A DNA stretch of 64,000 bases from Xenophilus arseniciresistens. GTDB taxonomy: Bacteria; Pseudomonadota; Gammaproteobacteria; Burkholderiales; Burkholderiaceae_C. Of the stretch, positions 53,118-62,000 are shown in pieces (the first letter of the stretch is position 1; each line of letters opens with the position of its first letter). Under the pieces are notes generated by a model that ran no database searches, was not told the DNA's origin, and saw only the letters and a list, made by a program, of their open reading frames with translations. Position numbers and translations under genes: made by a program. The stretch lies in the NCBI RefSeq assembly GCF_028023875.1, contig NZ_JAQIPB010000009.1, positions 203,616 to 267,615 of the forward strand, given 5' to 3'.

Positions 53118-53146
53118 GAGTTTTTCAACAGAATCGGCACATAGCA
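53118..53146. repeat. Right terminal inverted repeat of the IS1182-family element
   Basis: It reads GAGTTTTTCAACA followed by GAATCGGCACATAGCA, the imperfect complement of the left end. Confidence 0.8.
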
Positions 53147-53155
53147 GGCCTTCAC

Positions 53156-54025
53156 CTACCCCACCATCCAATCCACAAACGCCGCACACTCCCACCGCTC
53201 CAGCGTGCCCGGCTTCCAGCAGATGTGGTTAGCGTTGGGCGCGGGGGCGCTGCGGGGTGAGAGGCGCACCAGGCGGCCGCTGTCGAACCAGGCGGCGCCC
53301 ATTTCCTCGCGCACCAGGGCCACGCCAAAGCCGCTGGCCGCGGCGTCATAGACCAGACCCAGGTCGTTGAACTGGGCACCCACGTAGGGCTCGGGCAGGG
53401 CCAGGCCGCAGGCGGCGAACCAGCTGCTCCAGGGCTCCAGCGGGCTGCGGATCAAACGGGCCTGCTGCAGTTCGGCCAAGGTGTCGAAGCCTTCGAAGGG
53501 GCCGAATTCCTTCAGGTAGCTGGGGCTGCACGCAGGGGTGACGCGGTCGTGCGTGACCACGCGCGATTCGCGATCGGCGTAGTGGCCGGGGCCGAAGCGC
53601 ACTTCCAGGTCGGCCTCTTCGGCCGTCACGTCCAGCAGCGGGATGGAGACCTGGAAGGTCAGCTCCACTTCGGGATAGGCATTGCGAAAGGTCTCCAGCC
53701 GCGGCATCACGTAAACGCGCGCGAAGGTGGGCGTGACGGCCACGCTCAAGCGCGTGGCGGCCTGCGCGCCGCTGCGCGCGGGCATGCGCTGGAAAGCGGC
53801 CAGGCCTTCGCGCACGTTGGCCAGGTAGGCGGTGCCATCAGCCGTGAGCGTGAAGTCGCCACGCACGGCAAAGAGCTTGAAGCCCAGGTGCGCCTCAAGC
53901 TGGCGGATGCGGTGGCTGACGGCGCTGACGGTGACGCACAGTTCGTCAGCCGTGCGGCTGGCGCTGCGCAGGCGCGCCAGCAGCTCGAAGGTGACCAGGC
54001 ACTGGATGGGCGGGATGGAGCGCAT
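53156..54025 (-). CDS. LysR-type transcriptional regulator (GcvA-like)
   Basis: The 289-residue regulator has the N-terminal winged HTH (MRSIPPIQCLVTFELLARL, SASRTADELCVTVSAVSHRIRQLEAHLGFKLF) and a C-terminal effector-binding domain with LEVRFGPGHYAD. It resembles the GcvA/AmpR subgroup. It is encoded 26 bases after the lactonase gene on the same strand, so it may be co-transcribed with and control it. The stop is only 10 bases from the inverted repeat of the IS element, which did not cut the coding sequence. Confidence 0.9.
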   Translation of the reverse strand: MRSIPPIQCLVTFELLARLRSASRTADELCVTVSAVSHRIRQLEAHLGFKLFAVRGDFTLTADGTAYLANVREGLAAFQRMPARSGAQAATRLSVAVTPTFARVYVMPRLETFRNAYPEVELTFQVSIPLLDVTAEEADLEVRFGPGHYADRESRVVTHDRVTPACSPSYLKEFGPFEGFDTLAELQQARLIRSPLEPWSSWFAACGLALPEPYVGAQFNDLGLVYDAAASGFGVALVREEMGAAWFDSGRLVRLSPRSAPAPNANHICWKPGTLERWECAAFVDWMVG

Positions 54026-54051
54026 CGGCAAGAAGAAGAAAAAGCAAAGGG

Positions 54052-54972
54052 TCAGTCGTCGAAGAAATCGACGGGTACGCCTTGCACTTCGCTGCGCGCC
54101 ATGAACACCTTTCCGGCGTGCGACTGGCGCTGCAGTTCGTCGGCGGGGCGGCCCTTGCGGCCGGTGGTGACGAACAGGGTGCGCAGGTCTTCGCCGCCCA
54201 GGCAGGGCATGGTGGGGCACTGGGCCGGCAGCGGCAGCGATTGCTGCACGGCGCCTTGCGCGTCCAGGCACAGCAGCTGCGCGCCTTCGTACATCGCGAC
54301 CCAGTAGCGGCCCTGCGCGTCCAGCGTGGCGCCGTCGGGGCGGCCGCCGTAGGGCTGGCCGGCCGCCGCGCAGCCGGCCTTGTCGGCAAACTGGTGCAGC
54401 AGGCGCGCGGCGCCCAGGGTGTTGGTCTGGCTCTCCCACTCCCAGGCGCGTATGGCGTGGCTGGGCGTGTCGGTCCAGTAGAGCGTGTGCTGCGTGAAGG
54501 CCAGGCCGTTGGCGGTGGTGGCCTCGCCCAGCACGGGCTGCAGCACGGGCGGCGCGCCGGCGGGCCTTTGCAGGCAGTAGAGCGTGGCGTCGCGCGCGGT
54601 CTTGGGCTCGTTGAGCGAGCCGGCCCAGAAGCGGCCCAGCGGGTCGCACTTGCCGTCGTTGAAGCGCAGCGTGGCCGGATCGTGCGGCGCGCGCACCATC
54701 CGCTGCAGCTCAGCGCCCCATTGGCGCGCGCGGTAGATGCCGTCTCGCAGCGCGATGACCAGCCCGCCGCTGCGCGCGGGCGCCATGCAGCCGGGCTCCT
54801 GCGGCATCGGCCAGCGTTCCACCTGCACGTCGGCACCGATGGCGCCGCGCGTGCGCAGCAGCGCACGGCCGGGAATGTCGAGCCAGTAGAGGGCGGCTTC
54901 GTCGGGGTGCCAGAAGGGCGATTCGCCCAGTTCGCAGGTGCTGTTGGCCAAAGGGGTCCACATGGCGCGCAT
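54052..54972 (-). CDS. SMP-30/gluconolactonase-family sugar lactonase
   Basis: This is a roughly 306-residue six-bladed beta-propeller. Conserved metal-site blocks are LGESPFWHPDEAALYWLDI (first Glu), RFNDGKCDPLGRFWAGSL (Asn/Asp), NGLAFTQHTLYWTDT and PDGATLDAQGRYWVAMY. Members hydrolyse sugar-acid lactones such as gluconolactone or L-arabinonolactone; which one is unknown because no sugar-dehydrogenase gene is adjacent. ATG 54972 is taken; ATG 54963 (MWTPLANS) is equally plausible. It is followed by a LysR gene. Confidence 0.9.
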   Translation of the reverse strand: MRAMWTPLANSTCELGESPFWHPDEAALYWLDIPGRALLRTRGAIGADVQVERWPMPQEPGCMAPARSGGLVIALRDGIYRARQWGAELQRMVRAPHDPATLRFNDGKCDPLGRFWAGSLNEPKTARDATLYCLQRPAGAPPVLQPVLGEATTANGLAFTQHTLYWTDTPSHAIRAWEWESQTNTLGAARLLHQFADKAGCAAAGQPYGGRPDGATLDAQGRYWVAMYEGAQLLCLDAQGAVQQSLPLPAQCPTMPCLGGEDLRTLFVTTGRKGRPADELQRQSHAGKVFMARSEVQGVPVDFFDD

Positions 54973-55295
54973 TGTGGGGGAAGGCAGGGCGCGCCGATGT
55001 ATCGCCCATTTGCTGGCGGTTCGCAAAGGGCAGCGGGCATGGCCTGAAATGAAACCACCCCCACGCTCCCCCGCTTCGCGAGGTCCGCTGCCCCCCGAGG
55101 GGGTGCCTCAGTGCCTTCGGGCGGCCGGGCGCCACTGAGATGTCGGTCAAAAGTACACATATCCAGACGCTCTTGTCCGACCTGGGGCCCCCGCTTCGAG
55201 CGGGATGCTGCATGTCGTGGGCAGACGCCCGCCTCGGCCAGAGGGGTGCAGCGCACCCGCCTGCGCCCCTCGGAACTTGAAAAAGCGGATCTCCC
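54973..55295. other. Intergenic region upstream of the pga operon
   Basis: No gene is supported. It holds a Comamonadaceae-type GC-rich intergenic repeat (55064-55137) and probably the promoters of the lactonase gene (minus strand) and of pgaABCD (plus strand). Confidence 0.45.
55064..55137. repeat. GC-rich intergenic repeat of the type scattered in Comamonadaceae
   Basis: The stretch contains CCCCCGCTTCGCGAGG, then CTGCCCCCCGAGGGGG with a CCCCC/GGGGG hairpin, then GCCTTCGGGCGGCCGGGCG. I recall very similar copies in many intergenic regions of Acidovorax and relatives. Only one copy is in this window, so the repeat status rests on recall. Confidence 0.5.
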
Positions 55296-57920
55296 TTGCA
55301 CCAGCAGCAGCCTTCCCATGCACCCAACGCACACGCCCCTGACCCGGCCCTGCGTACCCCGCCCGCCGCGCGGCGGCGCCTGCTCGGCCCGGCCGGCGCG
55401 TTGGGCGCCCTGTTGTTCACCGCCCTGGCGGCCCAGGGCCAGCAGCAGGCGGCGCCGTCCGGGCCACCTGGCGCAGCCTATTCCTCTGCGGCGCACGATG
55501 CGCTGATCCTCGCGCGGCGCGAGGGGCGCATCGGCCCCGGCGAAGCGCTGGAGCGCCTGCGCGCCTGGCTGGCACAGGCGAGCGAGTCGCATCCGGCCCG
55601 TGCGCGGCTGGCGGCGGATGCTGCGCTGCTGGCCATCGACCTGGACCGCGCCTGCGACGCCGTGGGCTTTGCGCAAGCCGTGCCGCCCAGCGACGTGCCC
55701 GAATACGCACTGGCCCCGCTGGTGTCTGCGGCCCGGCACTGCGGCCAGAGCGCGCTGCAGGCGGCGCTGATCCAGGTCTGGATCCACCGCATGCCCGCCG
55801 CGCGCGAGCCCGTGCGCCAGGCCGCCTTCTGGCACCTGGACACGGGCGATCTGGCCGGCGCGCAGCCGCTGCGCGAGCGGCTGGCCAACCCGATGCCCAC
55901 TGACGTGGGCGAGCGTGTGAACCTGCTGGAGCTGGACGCGGCCATGGCGCTGGCGCAGCAGCAGCGCACCCGCGCGCTGGGCCTGTACCAGCAGATGCTG
56001 GCGCTGCAACCCGAACATCGTCAGGCGCGGCGGCAGACGGTGCTGATGCTGTCCGAAGCAGGGGGCGCCTCGTCGGCCTGGGAGCAGGCGCGCCGCGCGC
56101 AGCAAAGCCGGCCGGGCACCTTCACGCCGCTGGAGCTGGCCGGGCTGCAGCAGGCCGCACTGGGCGAACAGGTGGGCTGGGCCACGGCCGAGCGCGACCT
56201 GCGGCTGGGCCCCACGCGCACCCAGCCGCTCGATGAAGTGCTGGCCGCACTGCAGTCCGCCGAGGGCGAAGCGCTGGCCCAGTCACAACGTGCGGGCGAT
56301 TCGCCGCAGGCGGCCGAATGGACGGCGCTGCACAAGCGCCTGCGCTGGGACCACGTGCTGGCGCTGGTGGAGAGCGGCCAGCCCGAAGCCGCCATCAGGC
56401 TGTACCGGCAACTGCTGGGCGAAGGGCTGCAGCCGCCCTTTCATGGCCAGATCGCGGCGGCGCGTGCGCTGGCGCGCATGGGACGCTCGCATGAGGCCGT
56501 GCGCGTGTACGAGCAGGCGCTGGCCGGGGCCGACGAGGAACGCAACGACGTGCGCCGCGCACAGCTGGGGCTGATCTACACCTATGCCGATGCGGGCCGC
56601 TTCGACGACGCGCACGCGCTGCTGGAACGGCTGCAGCAACGCACGCCGGTCTTCCTGCGGCTGGCGCCCGTGGCGCAGACGCCCAACCCCGAATACTCCG
56701 AGCTGCATGAGATCGAGGCCGACCTGCTGCTCATGGGCGACCGGCTGGATGCTGCGCAGGCGCGCTTTGCCACGCTCTCCGGCGCTGCGGGCATGCATGC
56801 GGGCTTTCGCGCCGGTGCGGCCACGGTGGCACAGCGGCGCGACCACCCCGAACGCGCGGTGGCCCAGTACGAAGCCCTGCTGGCCGACGACCCGCGCGGC
56901 ATCCAGACCCGCGCCGGCCATGCCGAGGCGCTGATGGCGGCCAACGAATGGCGGCCTGCGCGCGAGCAGGTGGAATCCTTGATGGCCGACGCGCCCGACG
57001 ACACCGTGGTCGAGCGCGTGCAGCGCCACCACGCGGCCGCCACCGGCGCGCGGCTGGACGTGGAGGCCGGCGGCGAATCGGGCAACCTGGCCACGGCCAA
57101 CCGTGTCTGGCAGCTCGACAGCCGGCTCAGCTCGGGCCTGATGAACGACAGCTGGCGCCTATTGGCCGGCTACACGCGCGCCCAGGGCGAGACGGATGAC
57201 GGCGGCTACCACCACTGGCACCGCGGTGCGCTGGGCCTGAGCTGGTCGCGCAGCAAATGGGACGCCGAGGTGCTGCTGCAAAGCGCCAACAGCGGCCCCT
57301 ACCGCCACAGCCTGGCGGCCAGCCTGGCCTACCGCCTGAGCGACCAGTGGCGCCTGGCGGCCCGCTTCGACGGCGACAGCACGCAGACGCCCTGGCGCGC
57401 GCGCACGGCCGGCATCGGCGCGCGCAGCACCGAGCTCGAAGCCAGCTGGATCCACAGCGAGCGCCGCAGCATCGGCCTGACGCTGAACCACCTGGCGCTG
57501 AGCGACGGCAACGCGCGCAACGGCGCCACGCTGCAGTGGCGCGAGCGCTGGCTCAGCACGCCGCGGCTGCAGGTCGAAAGCACGCTCTCGGCCAGCGAAG
57601 GCAGCTGGCGGGAGCAGCAGCAGCGCCCCTACTTCAGCCCCGACCAGGAGCGCAGCGTGCAGGCCAGCGTGTGGGCGCAATGGCTGACCTGGCGTGAAAA
57701 CGAGCGCGCGTTCTTCCAGGGCGTGGAGCTCAGCGCGGGCGGCTATCGCCAGAGCGGCTTTGGCAGCGGCTCGCTGTGGAACCTGCGCTACGAGCACCGC
57801 TGGCAGTTCGGCCCGCACGCACAGCTGCGCTACGGCCTGTCCGTGGGCAGCCACCCCTACGACGGCCGGCGCGAGCGCCAGCGCCGGATCTATCTCCAGC
57901 TTTCGGTTCCGCTGTACTGA
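55296..57920 (+). CDS. pgaA: PgaA, poly-N-acetylglucosamine outer-membrane export porin
   Basis: The 874-residue protein has a signal peptide (RRRLLGPAGALGALLFTALAAQG), a long periplasmic superhelix of TPR-type repeats (about 45-560), and a C-terminal 16-strand-type beta-barrel (about 580-874) ending YLQLSVPLY. It exports partly deacetylated PNAG across the outer membrane. It is longer than E. coli PgaA (807). No ATG lies near the signal peptide; the best start is TTG at 55296, with weak SD support. Its stop overlaps the pgaB start as TGATG. Confidence 0.9.
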   Translation: MHQQQPSHAPNAHAPDPALRTPPAARRRLLGPAGALGALLFTALAAQGQQQAAPSGPPGAAYSSAAHDALILARREGRIGPGEALERLRAWLAQASESHPARARLAADAALLAIDLDRACDAVGFAQAVPPSDVPEYALAPLVSAARHCGQSALQAALIQVWIHRMPAAREPVRQAAFWHLDTGDLAGAQPLRERLANPMPTDVGERVNLLELDAAMALAQQQRTRALGLYQQMLALQPEHRQARRQTVLMLSEAGGASSAWEQARRAQQSRPGTFTPLELAGLQQAALGEQVGWATAERDLRLGPTRTQPLDEVLAALQSAEGEALAQSQRAGDSPQAAEWTALHKRLRWDHVLALVESGQPEAAIRLYRQLLGEGLQPPFHGQIAAARALARMGRSHEAVRVYEQALAGADEERNDVRRAQLGLIYTYADAGRFDDAHALLERLQQRTPVFLRLAPVAQTPNPEYSELHEIEADLLLMGDRLDAAQARFATLSGAAGMHAGFRAGAATVAQRRDHPERAVAQYEALLADDPRGIQTRAGHAEALMAANEWRPAREQVESLMADAPDDTVVERVQRHHAAATGARLDVEAGGESGNLATANRVWQLDSRLSSGLMNDSWRLLAGYTRAQGETDDGGYHHWHRGALGLSWSRSKWDAEVLLQSANSGPYRHSLAASLAYRLSDQWRLAARFDGDSTQTPWRARTAGIGARSTELEASWIHSERRSIGLTLNHLALSDGNARNGATLQWRERWLSTPRLQVESTLSASEGSWREQQQRPYFSPDQERSVQASVWAQWLTWRENERAFFQGVELSAGGYRQSGFGSGSLWNLRYEHRWQFGPHAQLRYGLSVGSHPYDGRRERQRRIYLQLSVPLY

Positions 57921-59977
57921 TGTCTCTGCCCGACCTCCCCCTGATGACCCGGCGCCGCGCGCTGGCCTTCTCTGCCCTGTTGGGCGCCGGCAGCGCGTGG
58001 CCGCTGCAGGCCGCCGCGCAGGTGTTGCCGCCGCCCGATGCCGAGGACGGCAGCAGCTTCCGCGTGCTGGCCTTCCACGACATCCGCGACGACGTGCGCG
58101 CCGATTTCGAGGCCGGCGTGGACGGCACCGCGATCAACGAAAGCACGCTGGTGGACTTCTTCGCCTGGCTGGTCCAGCACCGCTACAACGTGGTCAGCCT
58201 GCAGCAGGTGATTGCCGCGCGCACGGGCGGCGCGCCGCTGCCGCCGCGCGCCGTGCTGCTGAGCTTCGACGACGGCTACCGCAGCACCTACACGCGCGTG
58301 TTCCCGCTGCTGCGCCAGCATGGATTTTCGGCCGTGCTGGCCCTGGTTTCGAGCTGGATGGAAGTGCCGTCCGGCGCCCGGGTGCCCTACGGCAGCCACA
58401 TGCTGCCGCGCGAACAGTTCCTGAGCTGGGACCAGGCCGCCGAGATGGCGCGCTCGGGCCTGGTGGAGCTGGCCAGCCACAGCCATGCGCTGCACGAAGG
58501 CATTCAGGGCAATCCGCAGGGCAACCTGCTGGCCGCCGCCACCACTTTGCGCTTCGACCCCGCGAGCCAGCGCTATGAAGACGTGGACACCCATGTGCGC
58601 CGCGTCGAGGCCGACCTGCGCCGCAGCCGCGAGTTGATCGAGGCGCGCACCGGCGCGCGCGTGCGGGCGATAGCCTGGCCCTATGGCGCGTACCACAGCG
58701 CGGCCGTCGCGGCCGCCGCGCGGGCCGGCATGCCCGTCACGCTGACGCTGGACGACGGGCCCAACACGCCCGCGCAGCCGCTGTCGGCCATTCGGCGCGC
58801 GCTGCCTTCGTACCTGCTGTCGGCGCCCGAGTTCCAGTGGCTGCTGCGCCAGAGCGCCCAGGGCCAGCCGCGGCCCATCAACCGCATCATGCATGTGGAC
58901 CTGGACTACGTGTACGACCCCGACCCGGCGCAGCAGGAATTGAACCTGTCGCTGCTGATCGAGCGCGTGGCCGCGGTGGCGCCGCGCGCGGTCTTCCTGC
59001 AGGCCTTTGCCGACCCCGATGGCGACGGCGTGGCCGAGGCGCTGTACTTCCCCAACCGGCACCTGCCCGTGCGCGCCGACCTGTTCAGCCGCGCGGCCTG
59101 GCAGATCTACACGCGCGCCGGTGCGCGGGTCTATGCGTGGATGCCGGTGATGTCCTTTCGCCTCCCCGAAGGCCACCCGCTGGCTGCGCGCGTGGTGCAG
59201 GCGCAGGACCCGTCGCTGGCCAGGGGCCGCTACCAGCGGCTGTCGCCCTTCGACGAAGAAGTGCGCACGCTGATCGGCGACATCTACGAAGACCTGGGCC
59301 GGCATGCGCGCTTCCAGGGCCTGCTGTTCCACGATGACGCCTTCCTCGGCGAGGACGAGGACACCAGCCCCGCCGCGCTGCAGACCTATGCGCGCTGGCA
59401 GTTGCCGGCCGATGTGGCGCGCATCCGCAGCGAGCCAGCCCTGATGCAGCATTGGACCGCCGCCAAGACGCGGCACCTGACCGAGTTCACGCACATGCTG
59501 GCGCAGCGCACGCGCGCCTGGCAGCCGGTGCTGGAGACCGCGCGCAACTACTACGCGCGCACGGTGATGGAGCCGCAATCGCAGGCCTGGTTCGCGCAGG
59601 ACTACGCGGCCGCGCTCGATGCCTATGACTACGTGGCGCTGATGGCCATGCCCTACATGGAAGAAGCGGCAGACGCGAAGCAGTGGCTGGCGCAACTGGC
59701 GCAGCGCGTGGCCGCCACGCCCGGCGGTGCGCAGCGCACGCTGTTCGAGCTGCAGGCGCGCGACTGGCGCAGCAATCGCCCGCTGGCCGATGCCGAACTG
59801 GCCGAGCAATGGGAGCTGCTGCTGCGCCACGGCATGCGGCACCTGGGCTACTACCCCGACGACTTCCACAACAACCAGCCCTCGCAGGCGCTGCTGCAGC
59901 GCATGCTGTCGGTGCGCAGCGAACTCGCACGGCCGCAGGTGTGGGCGCGCGATCCGGCGGCGCGGGGCGCGCAATGA
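57920..59977 (+). CDS. pgaB: PgaB, poly-N-acetylglucosamine N-deacetylase
   Basis: The 685-residue periplasmic protein has a signal peptide (residues about 1-36). An N-terminal NodB-type deacetylase follows, with RVLAFHDIRDD, LLSFDDGYRSTY (metal and catalytic Asp) and ELASHSHALH (His ligands). The C-terminal glycoside-hydrolase-like domain shows RIMHVDLDYVYDPDPAQQ and GLLFHDDAFLGEDED. It removes acetyl groups from PNAG so it can be exported by PgaA. Both domains are complete, and length matches E. coli PgaB (672). It overlaps pgaA and pgaC. Confidence 0.96.
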   Translation: MSLPDLPLMTRRRALAFSALLGAGSAWPLQAAAQVLPPPDAEDGSSFRVLAFHDIRDDVRADFEAGVDGTAINESTLVDFFAWLVQHRYNVVSLQQVIAARTGGAPLPPRAVLLSFDDGYRSTYTRVFPLLRQHGFSAVLALVSSWMEVPSGARVPYGSHMLPREQFLSWDQAAEMARSGLVELASHSHALHEGIQGNPQGNLLAAATTLRFDPASQRYEDVDTHVRRVEADLRRSRELIEARTGARVRAIAWPYGAYHSAAVAAAARAGMPVTLTLDDGPNTPAQPLSAIRRALPSYLLSAPEFQWLLRQSAQGQPRPINRIMHVDLDYVYDPDPAQQELNLSLLIERVAAVAPRAVFLQAFADPDGDGVAEALYFPNRHLPVRADLFSRAAWQIYTRAGARVYAWMPVMSFRLPEGHPLAARVVQAQDPSLARGRYQRLSPFDEEVRTLIGDIYEDLGRHARFQGLLFHDDAFLGEDEDTSPAALQTYARWQLPADVARIRSEPALMQHWTAAKTRHLTEFTHMLAQRTRAWQPVLETARNYYARTVMEPQSQAWFAQDYAAALDAYDYVALMAMPYMEEAADAKQWLAQLAQRVAATPGGAQRTLFELQARDWRSNRPLADAELAEQWELLLRHGMRHLGYYPDDFHNNQPSQALLQRMLSVRSELARPQVWARDPAARGAQ

Positions 59978-61254
59978 ACATGGCTGATTTCGTGGCCAAC
60001 GTCCTGCCCGGCTGGCTGTTCGGCTTTGTCTTCTACTACCCCTTCTTCATGGCCTATGTCTGGATCTCGGGCGGCCTGGCGCATTCGTGGGTGTTCGAGC
60101 ACGGCATCGACTTTCACGAGAACCCGCTGTCCGAGCTGCCGCCGGGCGCGTATCCGCTGGTGACGGTGGCCGTGCCCTGCTTCAACGAAGAGCCGCATGT
60201 GGAGCAGGTGGTGGCGCAGCTGATGGCTTCGCACTACCCGAACTTCGAGCTCATCGCCATCAACGATGGCAGCAGCGACCGCACCGGCGAAATTCTGGAC
60301 GCGCTGGCGCTGCAGCACCCGCGGCTGCGCGTCATCCACAACGTGGCCAACCAGGGCAAGGCCGTGAGCCTGAACACGGCCTGCCAGCTCGGTGGCGGCG
60401 AATACATCCTGGGCGTGGACGGCGACGCGCTGGTCGACCCGCATGCCATCGCCTGGATGCTCGCGCCCATGCTGCGCGACGAGCGCATCGGCGCCGTCAC
60501 CGGCAACCCGCGCATACGCACGCGCACCACCGTGCTGGGGCGCATGCAGGTGGGCGAGTTCTCTTCCATCATCGGGCTGATCAAGCGCTCGCAGCAGTTG
60601 ATCGGAGCGCTGTTCACGGTCTCGGGCGTGCTGGCGATGTTCAGGCGCAAGGCCGTCATGGAGGCCGGCTTCTGGAGCCACGACGTGATGACCGAGGACA
60701 TCGACATGAGCTGGCGGCTGCAGATGCGCGGCTGGCGCCTGCGCTTCGAGCCGCGCGCGCTGTGCTGGATCCTGATGCCCGAAACCCTGCGCGGCCTGTG
60801 GCGCCAGCGCCTGCGCTGGGCCGTGGGCGGCATCCAGACCATGACGCGCTACACGCCGCAGACGCTGCGCCTGCGCAACCTGCGGCTGTGGCCGGTGTAC
60901 CTCGAATACATGACCAGCGTGCTGTGGGCCTACGCCATGGCCTTCGTGCTGCTGATGGGGCTGCTGCGGCCCTGGCTGCCCGAGTACTCGGCCTGGCAGA
61001 CCTCGGCCGTGCCGCAGTGGCAGGGCATGCTGCTGGCGCTGAGCTGCCTGCTGCAGATGCTCACCAGCCTGTGGATCGACCGGCGCTACGACCGCGACCT
61101 GCTGCGCTACTACGTGGGCACCATCTGGTACCCCATCGCCTTCTGGGCCATCACGATGGTGGCGACGGTGGTCGCGCTGCCCAAGGCCCTTCTTCGCCGC
61201 CGCGGCAAGCGCGCGGTCTGGACCAGCCCCGACCGAGGAGTCACCGATGCCTGA
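59974..61254 (+). CDS. pgaC: PgaC, PNAG synthase glycosyltransferase
   Basis: The 426-residue inner-membrane GT2 enzyme polymerises UDP-GlcNAc. It has an N-terminal helix (about 8-33), then the GT2 core: AINDGSSDR (about 97), LGVDGDALVDP (DxD near 149), TEDIDMSWRL (catalytic Asp near 241) and QRLRWAVGG (QxxRW near 280). Three or so C-terminal helices follow. All catalytic motifs are intact. Its ATG overlaps the pgaB stop as ATGA, and pgaD overlaps its 3' end by 8 bases. Confidence 0.96.
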   Translation: MNMADFVANVLPGWLFGFVFYYPFFMAYVWISGGLAHSWVFEHGIDFHENPLSELPPGAYPLVTVAVPCFNEEPHVEQVVAQLMASHYPNFELIAINDGSSDRTGEILDALALQHPRLRVIHNVANQGKAVSLNTACQLGGGEYILGVDGDALVDPHAIAWMLAPMLRDERIGAVTGNPRIRTRTTVLGRMQVGEFSSIIGLIKRSQQLIGALFTVSGVLAMFRRKAVMEAGFWSHDVMTEDIDMSWRLQMRGWRLRFEPRALCWILMPETLRGLWRQRLRWAVGGIQTMTRYTPQTLRLRNLRLWPVYLEYMTSVLWAYAMAFVLLMGLLRPWLPEYSAWQTSAVPQWQGMLLALSCLLQMLTSLWIDRRYDRDLLRYYVGTIWYPIAFWAITMVATVVALPKALLRRRGKRAVWTSPDRGVTDA

Positions 61255-61828
61255 TCACGACCTTGTTGCACGCCGTCCCCCTGCCTCCACCGCGCTGCCG
61301 CCGCGCCAGCGCCCCTGGAGCCAGCCGCCCGGCGTGGAGGAGCCCATCATCGACGCGGCGCGCGTGCCCCTGTCGACCTACCTGTCCAGGCAGGGCCCGC
61401 CCTGGTCGCCGCTGCGCCGCATCGCCACCTTCGTGTGGCTGCGCATGCTGCGCCCGCTGCTGACCCTCTTCATCTGGGTGGCCGCGCTGATGTACGCCTG
61501 GCCCTATGTGCTGGGCACGCCCTCGCAACCCGAGACCCGGCACCTGCTGGTGCTGTATGCCGGCGTCATCGCCGTGATCTTCGTGGGCATGGTGATGGTG
61601 GCGCCCGTGCGCAGGCTGCAGCAGCGGCGGTCCAGGCAGCAGTTCAAGGCCGACGATTCGTCGCTGATGGCGCTGGCCGACCTGATCGAGATCCCGCCCG
61701 CGCAGCTGAGCCTGTACCAGAAGGCGCGGCGCCTGTTCGTCCAGCACAACCCGCATGGCCGCCTGCACCAGGCCATGACGCAGCGACCCGCGCCACAGCC
61801 GATGCGCCAGATCGACAGGAGCCGCTGA
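61247..61828 (+). CDS. pgaD: PgaD, accessory subunit of PNAG synthase
   Basis: The 193-residue protein has two transmembrane helices (about 73-90 and 102-123). The conserved PIIDAARVPLSTY before the first helix is the usual PgaD N-terminal block. Here it is preceded by 30 extra basic/Pro-rich residues and followed by a 70-residue cytoplasmic tail, so the protein is longer than E. coli PgaD (137). In E. coli PgaD joins PgaC as the c-di-GMP-responsive part of the synthase. It is the last gene of the operon. Confidence 0.9.
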   Translation: MPDHDLVARRPPASTALPPRQRPWSQPPGVEEPIIDAARVPLSTYLSRQGPPWSPLRRIATFVWLRMLRPLLTLFIWVAALMYAWPYVLGTPSQPETRHLLVLYAGVIAVIFVGMVMVAPVRRLQQRRSRQQFKADDSSLMALADLIEIPPAQLSLYQKARRLFVQHNPHGRLHQAMTQRPAPQPMRQIDRSR

Positions 61829-61913
61829 ACGGCCCGGAGAAAGAGGAAGGAAAAAAGAAACCCGCCGGCGCACGAAGCGCGGGCGGGCAAACATCCAAAG
61901 GAGACTCTTGCTG

Positions 61914-61962
61914 AAAAAAACCGGAGGCGCGGGGCGGGTGGTGGTCGACCCTGCCCCGCGCC
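61914..61962 (-). terminator. Rho-independent terminator for amtB
   Basis: On the minus strand a perfect 10-bp stem, GGCGCGGGGC with GCCCCGCGCC, is followed by TCCGG and TTTTTTT (the A-run at 61914-61920 on the plus strand). It lies about 40 bases past the amtB stop. A second small hairpin GCAGTGGC/GCCACTGC at 61973-61992 precedes it. Confidence 0.85.
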
Positions 61963-62000
61963 GGTGAAAGCGGCAGTGGCTCGCGCCACTGCCCGGGGCA

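Larger units (their letters stand above)
51522..53146 (-). mobile_element. IS1182-family insertion sequence
   Basis: The element has a single transposase gene flanked by imperfect inverted repeats of about 29 bases. The inner core TGTTGAAAAACTC is identical at both ends (51538-51550, and as its complement 53118-53130). The outer part TGCTATG also matches (51522-51528 against 53140-53146). Total length is about 1.6 kb, normal for the family. I could not see an unambiguous target duplication. It looks intact and possibly active. Confidence 0.85.
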
